A stretch of 64,000 bases of DNA from Doris montereyensis (lineage: Eukaryota > Mollusca > Gastropoda > Nudibranchia > Dorididae), in NCBI GenBank assembly GCA_037039925.1, contig JAXRKP010001192.1, positions 27,501 to 91,500 on the forward strand. Direction: 5' to 3'. Position 1 is the stretch's first letter; each line of letters starts with the position of its first letter. The notes beneath the pieces are model-generated. The model was not told the DNA's origin. It saw nothing but the letters and a program-made list of their open reading frames with translations, and did not search any database. The position numbers were made by a program, and so were the translations under genes. Shown one piece after another: positions 10,365 through 20,947 of this stretch.

Positions 10365-10703
10365 GACAAAATTTATACGATCAGAACAGACTCTTGTTAG
10401 TTATTGTATGGAACAAACATTTGTTTTTATTGAAATTTAATAAAGAGAACCTCTAACAGGCACATCGAACAGAACTGACTAGTACTGATGTTCTAGCCGT
10501 GTTGAAGTTACACCATTCTAGATCTAGAGTGGTCAAATGCTAACAAGGCTCTAACGTCAGTATAGCTGTTCAGTTCTGTTTCTCAGGTCTGTTAAAAAAT
10601 GTCTTTCTTTCAATTTATATTATAAAAGTTGTCATTTCAATAACAATAATCATCTTGTTCTATATAGATAACTAACAAGAACCTGTAGTGATCATATTTT
10701 GTC
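10365..10703. mobile_element. Foldback (MITE-like) element
   Basis: An imperfect inverted repeat spans the whole interval. The left end GACAAAATTTATACGATCAG and CTTGTTAGTTAT (10393) is mirrored by ATAACTAACAAG (about 10668) and GATCATATTTTGTC at the right end. Inner arms ACAGAACTGA (about 10470) and TCAGTTCTGT (about 10570) also pair. A non-autonomous foldback or MITE is the likeliest explanation; a target-site duplication is not clear. Confidence 0.65.
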
Positions 10704-11439
10704 CTCTAGTGAGTGGATGTACTGCTGTTGATATGTAGCTGCACTGATGCTTTAGTGGCTGTTTTGATGAAATCAAGGAAACTTTGAAACATTCTATCCC
10801 ATCAATCAATCAAAACACAAAGTTTAGTACAAATTGGTCTACTTTATTGCAAGATGGACTAATCTTCCACAGTCACAGGGTGATTCATTGACACAGATAG
10901 AGGTTCCTTTTCTATAGGACCTGTACTCCTAGCTTTGGTAGCCGAGTTGATGTTCATGCAGTCTGGATGTATCCATCAGTCACAACCAATTATAGATTGA
11001 CTATTGTCGCTATTGAGAAAAATCAAGAGAAGATTTAACTCCCAAGACTTACCTCTCTATAATTTATAATGTTAAATATATAATATGTTCTAAAGTTACC
11101 TTTCACTTCCTTTGAATTTGAAGAAAGAAACCTGTGGTTTTATGCTAGAATTAGAAGACTGGAACGTTACAACATGAAGTCTCATTATATTCATGTTCTA
11201 TCACTATCATAATTTAGAAAACTGCCTACTTTTGCTCACAATTCAATAACAAAGATGGATATATGCATGCACTGTAAGGTTGGGACACGAAAGCATGTAG
11301 ATGTCAAAACTCTTTGAGCGTATATGTGCCACATTCAGGAAGCAGAAGTGATGAGGCGTTAACCTTTAATTTAGTGAGTGTCAATGTTTCCTCTAAATAG
11401 ATGATGCCCCGCCGACAGTTGAAACATTTTTATGAGTAA
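10704..11439. other. Non-coding stretch, nothing recognised
   Basis: AT-rich sequence with no open frame, repeat or splice-bounded exon that I can support. Confidence 0.55.
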
Positions 11440-11650
11440 AATCTAACCCCTGGTCCAGGTAGGTGGATCGACACTTGGTCCCATCGAGACAGGCGATATA
11501 AAAAGGTCCCATGTGCAGATCACAACACTCTGTGCACGTTAAAGATGTCGTGGCTGTTTACAGAAGTACAGGCAAAATTAAAAATCCCATACAAAACCCC
11601 GAGGTCACCATAGTTGTGGATGTGGGTAAATCAAATCACTTCGTGATTTA
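11440..11650 (+). mobile_element. SINE family S1 body (head missing)
   Basis: Matches the body of the 5748 copy (CTGGTCCAGGTAGGTGGATC, then GCACGTTAAAGATGTCGTGG, then CCATAGTTGTGGATGTGGGT). The tRNA-like head is absent or degraded; upstream sequence only shows the CGACAGTTGAAACATTTT junction. Confidence 0.75.
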
Positions 11651-12759
11651 TTTCTAGGATTTTATAAAGGGCTCAGTCACGGTATATAAAAAACCAAGCA
11701 CATCAACCGAAGTTCTGTTGATGTTGTGACTCAACAACAGGAAAACTCACCAAAGTTCGGACACAGGAAGCGAGGATTGACAGATGGACAGTTGTTTCTT
11801 GATTTGGTGGGTGGTGGTGCATGGTCGTTCTTAGTTGGTGGAGCGTTTTGTCTGGTTGATTCCGATAGAACGAACTAGCCTCTCTGGTCTGCTAAATAGG
11901 CCGCCGGTTTCAGCGTGACCCGAGGTGGCATGATTTTATCGTCGCCGCTCAGGTTGCTGCGCACGCCGATTATACTATAATGTATATGCACACAAATTTA
12001 ATACCATATTTATGTGTCCTAACTGTATCGTATTTGAAGACTAGCAAAAGACCCTAAAGTTCGTAAACATGAAGCCTCCTTCATATTTTTCTGTATATGT
12101 GTCTTCCTCTTCTTCATAACACAGCAGTAGCTGCCCATACCCTTTTGGTATTACACTACCGTAAGCACAACATAGAACATAAGAGATGAATGGGTAAATT
12201 TATTAGAGCTATGTCAGACTATCAGACCATCCAGTCCCCGTCATCGCCTTTTGCCAATCCCTCTGTGAGCTTTTACTTTGATGTCGAACACCAATGCTGT
12301 TGACCCCTTCCTGTCGTCATGGTACGCATCTAACAACCAACAAGAAGAAATATCACCCCTAATTAAAAACAATTTTCATTCCACAGCAATTCTCTACTCT
12401 GTGATGTTGTGTGAATTGGAAGATCTGGCTGTCTCTGGAGTCCTGACTTCACATCCTCACACCACATTTGATTTTACAAGACAAAGTTTTAATATCACAG
12501 CCTGAATGATGGTTTTTACCTCATCTGCCTTTTAGACTCTCAGAGCACTGAATCATTGAACTATAACACAGGGCATGGAATGAACATGTGGAATTCTCTA
12601 ATAGATGGCACCATGCCGGCAGTTTAGTTCTAGGAGAGGACGTTTTTGTGTGGGGATCTACCTGTCGAGGATTTCAAAACCATGTGTACTCAAGGGGACT
12701 ACTCATGTATCTCTGAGTGATTTTGTTGTCTTGGATGGCCACTTCCCTTTCACTCTCAG
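11651..12759. other. Upstream flank of the membrane-protein gene
   Basis: No feature can be assigned firmly. An open frame at 12278-12505 (75 codons) has no family signature. Around 12640-12715 three reading frames look equally plausible, including one with regularly spaced cysteines (CGDLPVEDFKTMCTQGDYSC) ending in TGA. That could be an upstream exon of the gene starting at 12760, but no compatible donor was found. Confidence 0.4.
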
Positions 12760-12840
12760 AGCAGCAATTGACATTCCCGTCTAAGAAAGCAGCCATGAAG
12801 AGCAATGATTTGTTCAGGACTCTCACCACTGTTACCACTG
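12760..12840 (+). CDS. Membrane protein, exon A (extracellular stalk)
   Basis: Candidate exon of 81 bp with a strong acceptor (CCCTTTCACTCTCAG, ending at 12759) and a GTAGGT donor at 12841. It reads phase 1 to phase 1 and encodes QQLTFPSKKAAMKSNDLFRT followed by LTTVTT. The next exon (14432) also starts in phase 1, so the two join without a frame break, and so do all later exons. The peptide is Ser/Thr/Lys-rich with no cysteines, as expected for an extracellular stalk just before a transmembrane helix. Support is splice grammar and phase only; there is no homology evidence. An upstream exon ending in phase 1 is required and was not found. Confidence 0.5.
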
Positions 12841-13414
12841 GTAGGTAAAGCTTTCATATGATTTGGTCGAGCAAACAATCTTTTCATTTTAATCGGTCAA
12901 ACACAATTGTAAATAAATGAAGAGACTACAGATGCTACTTCTTTGCTATGTTTATAATACATGATGGCTGAACAATAAAGGATTGAACTAGCTGTACATA
13001 GAATTACACAATATTTTGCAAGCGGTTAGAAAATTATTAACGTTTAGTTTCATACCAAGTGCAACAAAATGTGACATCTGATCACCAAGTTATCACGTGA
13101 AATGAAAACCATGCTAAAATTTTGCCAGTGTCTTTTGACACCAAAAAATATCTAGTTGTCGTTTTTCTGGGTAACTCCAACGACAATACGTCATACATCA
13201 GTTAGTAGCAATCAAACAAACACCAAGGGTTTTCTAATCGTTTTGCCACAAATTGCATTATTCTATGTAGAACTGTTTTCTTGCAATTCAATTCTTTATC
13301 GTTTTGAGTATTAAAAAACACCCTGTATATTTACATTAATTATTTAAAACTGAACAGAGAAAAAAGAATTCATACAGTTATTCAATTGTAGTAGATTTTA
13401 TATCATGAATATGT

Positions 13415-13785
13415 TTATCCTGGCAGTGGACAGGTAAGCACCTGTACGGGAGTAGATGATCCCGCCTCCACGAGTCTCCTGCAGCCTTGCAGGCAGGTCT
13501 TGGCTGACCAAAGGCTAAGGGAGGTAACCCTGACAGAAAATAACAAGGCCTGGTAGGGGGCTTCAAGGTGGCAACCCCACCATCTACCTAGGGTATAGTG
13601 GGCTAATCCCCTGCTTATCCAAAACCAAAAATGTAATATACCCGAAATCTGACATTTCAACGGTCCTTAACAATGAAACTAACACGGACTGTGATTTTTG
13701 GAACATGGGATGTTAGGGCAATAAATGGAAAAGAATTAGAATTAGTTGAAGAAATGGAAAAATTCAAAGGAAACAAAAAATGTCA
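13415..13785 (+). pseudogene. LINE 5' end with start of endonuclease
   Basis: The 5' leader (13415-13670, GC-richer than its surroundings) is followed by a translation on the plus strand beginning near 13677: TVIFGTWDVRAINGKELELV then EEMEKFKGNK. The T-W-N-V-R-T-x-x-x-x-G-K-E-x-E-L motif starts the APE endonuclease of many LINE ORF2 proteins. The fragment stops near 13785, leaving only the N-terminal 35 or so residues. It could be the missing 5' part of the LINE group whose endonuclease lies at 3870-5135, but the segments do not overlap, so this cannot be shown. Confidence 0.72.
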
Positions 13786-13837
13786 GGACAGGGCATCCAG
13801 GAGAAAGATCAGGCATTTGAACCCATACACTCAAAGG

Positions 13838-13952
13838 TAGAATGGGAACTGATAAAAAAGAAAGACAGAATATTTTAAACGTATTCTGTCTTTCTTTCTT
13901 TATCAATTCCATTCTTTCCTTCAGGTAGAATACGTTTAAAATATTCTGTTTG
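13838..13952. repeat. Three-arm inverted repeat
   Basis: AGAAAGACAGAATATTTTAA is followed by its near-complement TATTCTGTCTTTCTTTC (stem about 13853-13905, nearly no loop). A further inverted copy of CAGAATATTTTAAACGTATT appears as AATACGTTTAAAATATTCTG at about 13930. The sequence could therefore fold in two alternative hairpins sharing one arm. Confidence 0.75.
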
Positions 13953-14431
13953 TATCTTGTGGTCAGTCAAAATCCCTCTTGCAAACTGAAGTGAAGAATT
14001 TTAGTTTTATAATCTACATCTTGATAAGAGTTAATATAAATATACAAATTTTATGGATGCCCAATAGATGTGCTTTGAAGTATTTTCCTTCTTGTAAAAT
14101 GAAAAATGTCAAATTATAGGTCATCACAAGCTGTGATACAGTTTTATGTTTTAACATAAAAAATATTTTTTATTATCTGCAGGGTTTTGAATTTTTCTTT
14201 TTGGTTCCATGTTTTGATTTTTACTTTTTATATTAGATCATTTATTGCTTTTCAAATGAACTTTTCTTTTATTCTTAACAATAAGGCTTTAGTGATTTTG
14301 ATTTGAATTTTCATGTTTTGGTTTTTTAGAAAATTTGTTACATTGTACAGGTTGACTGTTTGTCACTTAGATTTCCTGAATTCATCATTACACAATCTTT
14401 TAAAGTGAAAAATTATGTTGTTTATCTTTAG

Positions 14432-14524
14432 GTCGCCCTCCTTTCCAGAAATCGAATGATATCGAAGTTGATGACACAGCTCCTCTTCCACTTTTTATTG
14501 GCATAGGACTTCCTGTTTTCATTG
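14432..14524 (+). CDS. Membrane protein, exon B (start of TM helix)
   Basis: A 93-bp exon with acceptor TTGTTTATCTTTAG (ends 14431) and consensus donor GTAAGT at 14525, phase 1 to phase 1. It encodes RPPFQKSNDIEVDDTAPLPL then FIGIGLPVFI, that is, an acidic juxtamembrane stretch followed by the first half of a hydrophobic helix. The helix is completed by exon C with no frame break, which is strong internal evidence that B and C are true neighbours. The likely product is a type I single-pass membrane protein. Shisa-like and WBP1-like proteins have a similar layout, but I see no signature that decides the family. Confidence 0.75.
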
Positions 14525-15585
14525 GTAAGTACATGCTAGTATCAAATATTTCAACTGCTGGAATCATACCTGTAAATCTTCAGATGATTGTGATTTCCGA
14601 CAATTGTAAAACTAGGGGAAAAGAGAAGAACGGCTTTCCCTAATGAGTTAGATTAGTCTGCGTGTCCCATAGGTGCCTCCTCTCCCTTTCTCTCGCATTA
14701 TTGTACACTAACACGCAGAAACACACATTGCTGGCGCAAACGACTGTCGTCTCATCTTAACACCGCAGACTCAGATGAGATATCTTCACACGCCTTGTTC
14801 CGACTCTCATTTTCCGATTTTTATGTTTCTTTGTTGTTGCCAAACTGTTTGCCTGAAGAAATTAATTTTTGCGTAAGAAGGAAATTGTTCGACGAGTGTG
14901 ACAATCAGGGGTGGGGATTTTGAAAGGACCTCCGGTATTTTCAGATGAGACTTCCAAGATTTTTTTAATAGCCGCAAGGGAGTCAACGTTTCAGGGAAAA
15001 ATGATGTGTCACCGGTCGTTTTCGCAGGCAAGGCCTAAGCCGACACCGTTTCCACCTCTTACCTGTTGCCTGCAGGCCTATCCTAATTTCATTGGCTGAA
15101 TAGCCATCGGCCATTGTTATAACCTTTATGGGTTCGGGACAGGGATGGGGATTTCCGTCTTTTTTGGCACAGAGGAGTTCAGAGGAGTTCCTCTGTGTTT
15201 TTGTCTTATTTTTATATATACACACCAGCCATCCGGGAAAACATAGGGTCTAAGTCTAATTAGGACAGATGTTCCAAACAGAGAGAGAGAGAGTCATTGG
15301 TACGATATCAGAGAGACAGGGGAAAAGGAAGGAGAGAGGGAGAGAGTAAAATTAGTAATACTGGTGTGGTAAGCCTAGTAATAGTAGTAGTGGAACCGGT
15401 AGTAGGAGTAGTACATCTACATACTTTTAACATTCAAGATTTCAAGTTAAATCGTGCGCTTTTTTGTTGTTTTCTAGAGTTATGCCTCATTTACTATTTT
15501 ACGATTGGTTTTACCTTTTTCAAATCGCTTGGTTAAAGCCCATACCGGCAGGACACTTCTGCTCCGTGCTTATAAGAAAGATATG

Positions 15586-15719
<134 letters not shown>

Positions 15720-15984
15720 CAAACACATATTTATAAATACACACTCTCACATAGGGTCTACAATGCAAGATTGCTTTACAGTATCTTGATCAACGAGGCA
15801 CCTGTAGTATTGTGTTAATATTATGATACATACAATACTACGCGTGGGCTGCAATACTACATGAGTATTGATTTTTTTTCACGGTCGCATGTTATTACTT
15901 TAGGGCTGGTCACATATTCTTGGTAGAAAGTTTCGGGCTTGACTTGAACTAATGAATTGAAGCTACTTTGATTTGAGTTTTTCT

Positions 15985-16142
15985 TTTAATATCGGAGACT
16001 CAATTCCAACGTGGGTGGATGGCATGCTACTGGTAGGTTCTTTATCTTTCCTTTTCCTCTTTTACTTAATCTTGCTGTTTACTTTCACCTGAGATCAATG
16101 TATGTATTAGAGGGGGTAAACTTCAATAAAACAAATAAACAA
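15985..16142 (+). mobile_element. SINE-like family S3 copy
   Basis: Shares TACTGGTAGGTTCTT, a CTTTCCTTTTCCTCTTTTAC block, TTCACCTGAGATCA and a CTTCAATAAAACAAA tail with copies at 24450-24640 and 40836-40985 (plus) and 43790-44330 and 51470-51610 (minus). The 3' end with ATAAAACAAA recurs in the plus-strand copies. No tRNA-like promoter was seen in this copy, so the class is uncertain. Confidence 0.65.
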
Positions 16143-17264
16143 GTCCAACTGACGTCCACGCCATTTGTGAATCACGCCTGTAAAGGGAGATAACTCACAC
16201 ATGTTGACATTTTAAAAAAAACTACTATTGTTTAGCTTGGATAAGGAGTTTTGATTCCAAGAGTGTTGCATTATAGGTAGCCATTGTTGAGGTAGATAGA
16301 GAGAGAGGGGGTGACATACTTGGAAAAGAGAGCATTAGGGAATATTATAGTTATAGTAAAAATGTTCTGGAGGAAGTAAAGTGACTGCAAAGTAAAATGC
16401 CATGGAAGAAAATGAGTAAGAAAACATGAAAAATATGATGGAAATTAGTGACTGCGATAAAAGAAGATGAAGAATGTTTGGTCAGAAGAGATGGATTTGA
16501 ATGTGAAGAAATGAAGATAAACGAAAAGAAGGGATGATTCACCTGTTTTCGTCTGTTCTTGGGTTGTTTTCTTTTATTGGGTTTTGTGTGTGTGTGTGTT
16601 TGAGTAATTATTTGGCTAGAGCCTATCAGGGGGACGGAGGGGGCTCACCTTTTTAATAACTGCTATGAGCTGTTACTTGCACAACATGCACATAGCACCT
16701 GTGAAATTTTCACTCATGTTTTATAGAATCAGTCAGAGGATGAATAGTCTGCAAGACTATAATGGCTTTGTATACTTTTGAAAAATAAACCCTTAAATGT
16801 ATAGGTAGTTACCATACAGGACTCGAACTCCAAAATGCTGTCTTGCCAGTCCAGCAATGTACTACTCCTTATATTTCTTGTACTTGTATATAAAAGCAAT
16901 GCTCTTACGTAATATTATTGTGAAGTTTTAAAGGGGGCGACAAAGTTCAGGGGGGGGTTTTTCAGAGCCTGTCCCCATCCCTTGACAATCAACTTGGGAT
17001 TTGCTGGAAAGTTGTTTTTCAAACACAGCGTTTCATTCATTGAATCATTCTTTCATTGAAGTCAATGAGCAGTCATATTTAGTTCTAGAAGATTTTTGTG
17101 CCATGGACCATGGAAGTTGAAAGCTATATTCTAATTAATTCTACCTCAATCGGCTGAAGGATCTTGTAATTGACATTGTATAGAGAGACTCTACATCTAC
17201 AGATCTAACGTGTCAGGGATTGTTTTTAACTGTTCGTTTATTTGAAGGGACTGTCAGAAATATA

Positions 17265-18775
17265 TACTCGCCACATTTAAAAACGCACCACAGGATTAGT
17301 TCTCTTGGTATTTGAAACAGGCAATTTTCAAAAATCGTTTAAATTATTCCTATATTTTCTTAAAGTGCATTTGAATAAGAATGAAATAACACAAAGACAA
17401 AGGCTCTTCAATGAAAAAATATTTATTAAAGCATCATACAAAAATGGGAAATAATGATGAACCTTTCAAGATTTTATCACCTTACATCGAATGCGTCTAT
17501 TAACTTCTGTGGCCCTCTCTTGAATGCAAACAAGCTTGAACCCGCCTCCTCATGGACCCGACGAGTCTCTGTGTGAATTTTTGCAGATTGCTTGCCATTC
17601 CTCCTACAGAGCGTGCTCCAATTCACAGATGGTGTTGTTCCCCTGATTGCTGTATGCGCTGCGTCCAACCGTATCCCAAAGATGTTTTACGGGCACCATA
17701 TCCGGTGAATATGTCGCTACCAGGTCAAAGTTCTGTTGCCGAATAATGTCCATCGTGATACGAGCAGTGTGGGGGCAAGGGTTGTCCTGCTGGAAAACGA
17801 GGTCTTGATACGCCTGGAAAGTTAAGATGACATTTAGCGTAACGGTTTCATCCCGGTACACCTGGTCGGTAAACCAGTTCTCCACACAAGTGTAGAGGTG
17901 GATGATAGTACTAGCTGATGTCTCCCGCACGTGAACACTGCCTCCTCCGTAGCGGTTCTGCTCCATGACGCAATTTGGAGCAAATCGCTCTCCTCCTCGT
18001 CTCCAGACTCAAACACGTCCATCAGGGGGAAACATTAAATGAGCTCTCATCTGTGAAGAGAACTGAATTCCAGAAACGTCCAACCATTCTTTGATGCTGG
18101 CGAGCTCAAGCCAGATGACATTGGCGTTGCCAAAAGTCTAGAACAGGGCCCAAGTATGGTCGGCAACAGTTGCGGACGGTATGTGGGTTCACTGGGCCTC
18201 TATTGCCAACAATGGTGGTGGCTGTTTGGTGTGCCGTTTGAGACCGATTACGCCAGTGAGTAAACGCACTATGGCGGTCCTGCGTTTGCGTTGTCACTCG
18301 TGGTTGTGCGCTCCGCTGTTGATGTCGGACGTTACCGGTGGCATCGTGTCGTTGCAACAATCTTGAGATTGAAGTGTGGTGACAATTCATCCGTCTGGCA
18401 ATTTCCATGAAAGGCATGTCGCTTTGAACAGTCTTATGGCGATATAACGCGTGTCATGACTCAGAATCTTATTTCAGTGCCATTGAGCAAATTGACGAAA
18501 TGAAATGGTGATTTCTCAATTCTGAACATGCTACACATTTACTGTGCAACAATTCATGTGTTTTCATGCACAGTAGAAAAACAGAAAAACTTGAATTCTT
18601 TTGTTCACTTACCACGTGATATACATTGGGCATGATACGCACATAAACTGCACTGAGTAGAAGCTCATATCTTGAAGTTGAAGTTCACAAGAATTTAGGA
18701 TAAAAAAAACATCACTTTGCCGTTACAAAAAATATGGCCTTTATTATAGTGGTGCATTTTTAAATGTGGTGAGTA
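17265..18775 (-). mobile_element. Tc1/mariner element, full length but dead
   Basis: Terminal inverted repeats of about 25 bp (left from 17267, CTCGCCACATTTAAAAACGC; right ending 18773) match at 23 of 25 positions and are flanked by TA on both sides, as expected for Tc1/mariner insertion. The interior codes a transposase on the minus strand. Size, about 1.5 kb, is normal for an autonomous copy. It lies in an intron of the membrane-protein gene, in the opposite orientation. Confidence 0.88.
17477..18417 (-). pseudogene. Tc1/mariner transposase, inactivated
   Basis: Minus-strand pieces: 18417-18106 holds the N-terminal helix-turn-helix region (IARRMNCHHTSISRLLQRHD, then RHQQRSAQPRVTTQTQDR), typical of the paired-type DNA-binding domain. 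Near 18060 FTDESSF carries the first catalytic aspartate, but a stop follows a few codons later. 17966-17604 carries LVFQQDNPCPHTARITMDII with the second aspartate, then PVKHLWD, where the third catalytic acid (normally E in PIEHLWD) is lysine. There are at least one stop and several frame changes. Loss of the third catalytic residue means the copy could not transpose itself even without the frame breaks. Confidence 0.87.
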
Positions 18776-18964
18776 TATTTAAATGCAGTTGGTTACAGGT
18801 GAAAGATGGTAAAGGTGATTATTTATCTCAGTTTCAATACCTGAGGAAGATTCCAGAGCCAGATACTGGCTCTATTTATTGCATATTGTAAACATACGTT
18901 TGAATTCTGCATCAACTTCAAGTCCACATTTGTTTAGAATCTAGACGCCTAGCTCTACTACTAG

Positions 18965-19100
18965 TGCAGTGGAACCTCTCTAATTGTGAAGTCTATGTGG
19001 ATTGTAAAACCGTCCCCATTTGCCAGGTTTCCTGATTTGCAGGGGACTTTGGTTTTCCTCAGCAGTTTGAGGTGCCTAAGCCCTTCTGTGAGTGGTAAAA
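18965..19100. mobile_element. Possible pogo/Tigger-like terminus
   Basis: Starts CAGTGGAACCTCTCTAATTG, which matches the general form of pogo/Tigger terminal inverted repeats (CAGT-n-GAACC-TCTCTA). A matching opposite end was not found within 1-2 kb, so this may be a solo or decayed end. Confidence 0.35.
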
Positions 19101-19559
19101 TGCTGAATTAAACGAACAAGTAGTCACATGACCAGTTGATCAAAATGAAGATGGCATACATTAAAGATGTCGCTCACACTCACAGTTGATTTTCCATGGA
19201 CGGTAGATAGATAAGATACATAATCTCTTGTCCACCCCTGCGTTTAAAGAATGAGGCGGGCAATGTCAAACTATGATAATGCACAACTTTCTAAGCGCGC
19301 CCTATGTCAACACAGTAATGTGTTGTTAGGTAGAAGATCAAGGTCTGACTAGACGCCTGGTTTCACACCTTCTTAACTGATGTCTGATGTGTCTGACTTG
19401 TGTGATTTCGAAGCGAACTGGGGCTTGTGACATCATTTACACATTGTGGTTCGTGTACGTGCCAAACAATGTTCAGACAATTTTGGAATTTGGCTGTTTG
19501 GCCACAGGTGTGTTGAATATTTCAGGTGTGTGCAACATTAGAGCCTTCTCTAATCTCTG

Positions 19560-19655
19560 CTTAGAAGCTCATTTACCTCTCTGAGTCAAATGAGGAAAGC
19601 TAAGTGCGAAATACTCTTCCTGAGAGTACAACTTCTTGGGACTCACTTCCTACTG
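19560..19655 (-). mobile_element. SINE family S4, short fragment
   Basis: Contains TCTGAGTCAAATGAGGAAAG and CTTCCTGAGAGTACAACTT, matching the interior of S4 copies at 5250-5345 and 43085-43150. Only about 90 bp is recognisable. Confidence 0.5.
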
Positions 19656-20329
19656 AGCTTATTTCAGTTCCACATATACCCAATGCTGGGTTTTTTCCGG
19701 TGTTATTATTTTTTTGGCGAAAAAATAACTACTAATTCAGTGATCTTCAAATTTGATCCCAGAAACATTTAATGAACTATCTTTTACACAGCAAAAAACA
19801 GAAACAGTATACCTTTCATACTTTTGTTGCAACAAAGAAAGAGAATGCAGGCCATGTTTTTATCAAGAGATTGTAATTCATTATTTCGTACTTAATCTGT
19901 CAGAGTCCAAATTTTCACCATCAAATTCCCCTCACTATCAATATTGCGGAAAAACGTGGAAAACATGTCTTCTAGGCCTCTTCCAAGCCACACTGCCGGA
20001 AAAGCCACATTAAAGCAAAGAAATTCAAGAAATTAGAAATAGTCAGGCACGTGCACCTGAATGGGGTATGCTATAGAAATAAGTCTCTAGGTCTAAACAT
20101 AGACTTACCATATCAATCAAACCGTTGACAAACCACGAAAATATGTTCAACAAGCTCTGAGTACTGTTCCCGTGAGGCGTACGGAAAAACAACAACAGTT
20201 ATCAATTATTAAATTTCCCGTATATGAACGTGATCTGAGAGGCGTTCCTTTATCCCATACTCATGGTAGCAAGTGAGTTATGATATAAAATCCAGGGCCA
20301 GCCATGATTTTTTTTTTGTATCAGTGTCG

Positions 20330-20640
20330 CGTTGAATTACAAACGTCCACACTGTGCTGCAACACGTCATTATAGACATGAATAACATTGCTCTACCTCG
20401 TGTCTGTTTGAATTACAAACATATACATTGTGCTGCAAAACGTCATTATGGACATGTATAACATTGCTCTACCTCGTGTCTGTTTGAATTACAAACATCC
20501 ACATTGTGCTGCAAAACGTCATTATGGACATGTATAACATTGCTCTACCTCGTGTCTGTTTGAATTACAAACATCCACATTGTGCTGCAAAACATTATTA
20601 TGGACATGTATAACATTGCTCTACCTCGTGTCTGTTTGAT
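20330..20640. repeat. 76-bp minisatellite, four copies
   Basis: Four tandem copies of a 76-bp unit (GAATTACAAACATCCACATT, then GTGCTGCAAAACGTCATTAT, ending CTCTACCTCGTGTCTGTTT). The first copy is the most divergent. It ends 85 bp before the acceptor of exon C. Confidence 0.93.
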
Positions 20641-20725
20641 GAAGGTATTTCATATTCCCATATTTGAGGATATTTATTTTAATCTTGTTGTCATTTTAAA
20701 AACTTTTTTTTTTCTTCTAACGCAG

Positions 20726-20947
20726 GTTTTATAATTCTAGTCCTGATTTGTTGTTTTTGTCGTCGGAGACGGGGCGCTGGTGCTCGCGCCCAAGCAAACC
20801 AAGCGGCCAACACCAACTACCACCGGGCCCCAGAGGCTGATGGGATAGGGGCAGGTGCCTACCCCATGACGGCTGTGACCAACTCCTATGCCGGCTACCC
20901 GCCCGGCCAGCCCGTTGGGCCGTCACACTACACGCCAGTGCCACCAG
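20726..20947 (+). CDS. Membrane protein, exon C (TM end, Pro/Tyr tail)
   Basis: A 222-bp exon bounded by acceptor TTCTTCTAACGCAG and donor GTAAGA at 20948, phase 1 to phase 1. It starts GFIILVLICCFCRRRRGAGA, completing the membrane helix begun in exon B and giving a cytoplasmic stop-transfer of Cys and four Arg; the C-C-x-C cluster is a plausible palmitoylation site (inference). The rest is a low-complexity tail rich in Ala, Gly, Pro and Tyr with NSYAGYPPGQPVGPSHYTPV. There are no stops or frame breaks. GC content is clearly above the flanking introns, as expected for a coding exon. The combined A-C segment would be about 130 residues. Confidence 0.82.

Larger units (their letters stand above)
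12841..14431 (+). other. Intron of the membrane-protein gene
   Basis: About 1.6 kb between exons A and B. It contains a LINE 5' fragment (13415-13780) and an inverted-repeat cluster (13838-13950). The remainder is AT-rich with no further coding signal. Confidence 0.45.

Noticed and set aside
12278..12505. 75-codon frame upstream of the membrane-protein gene
   Set aside because: No splice sites, no conserved motif and no compositional shift from the surroundings.
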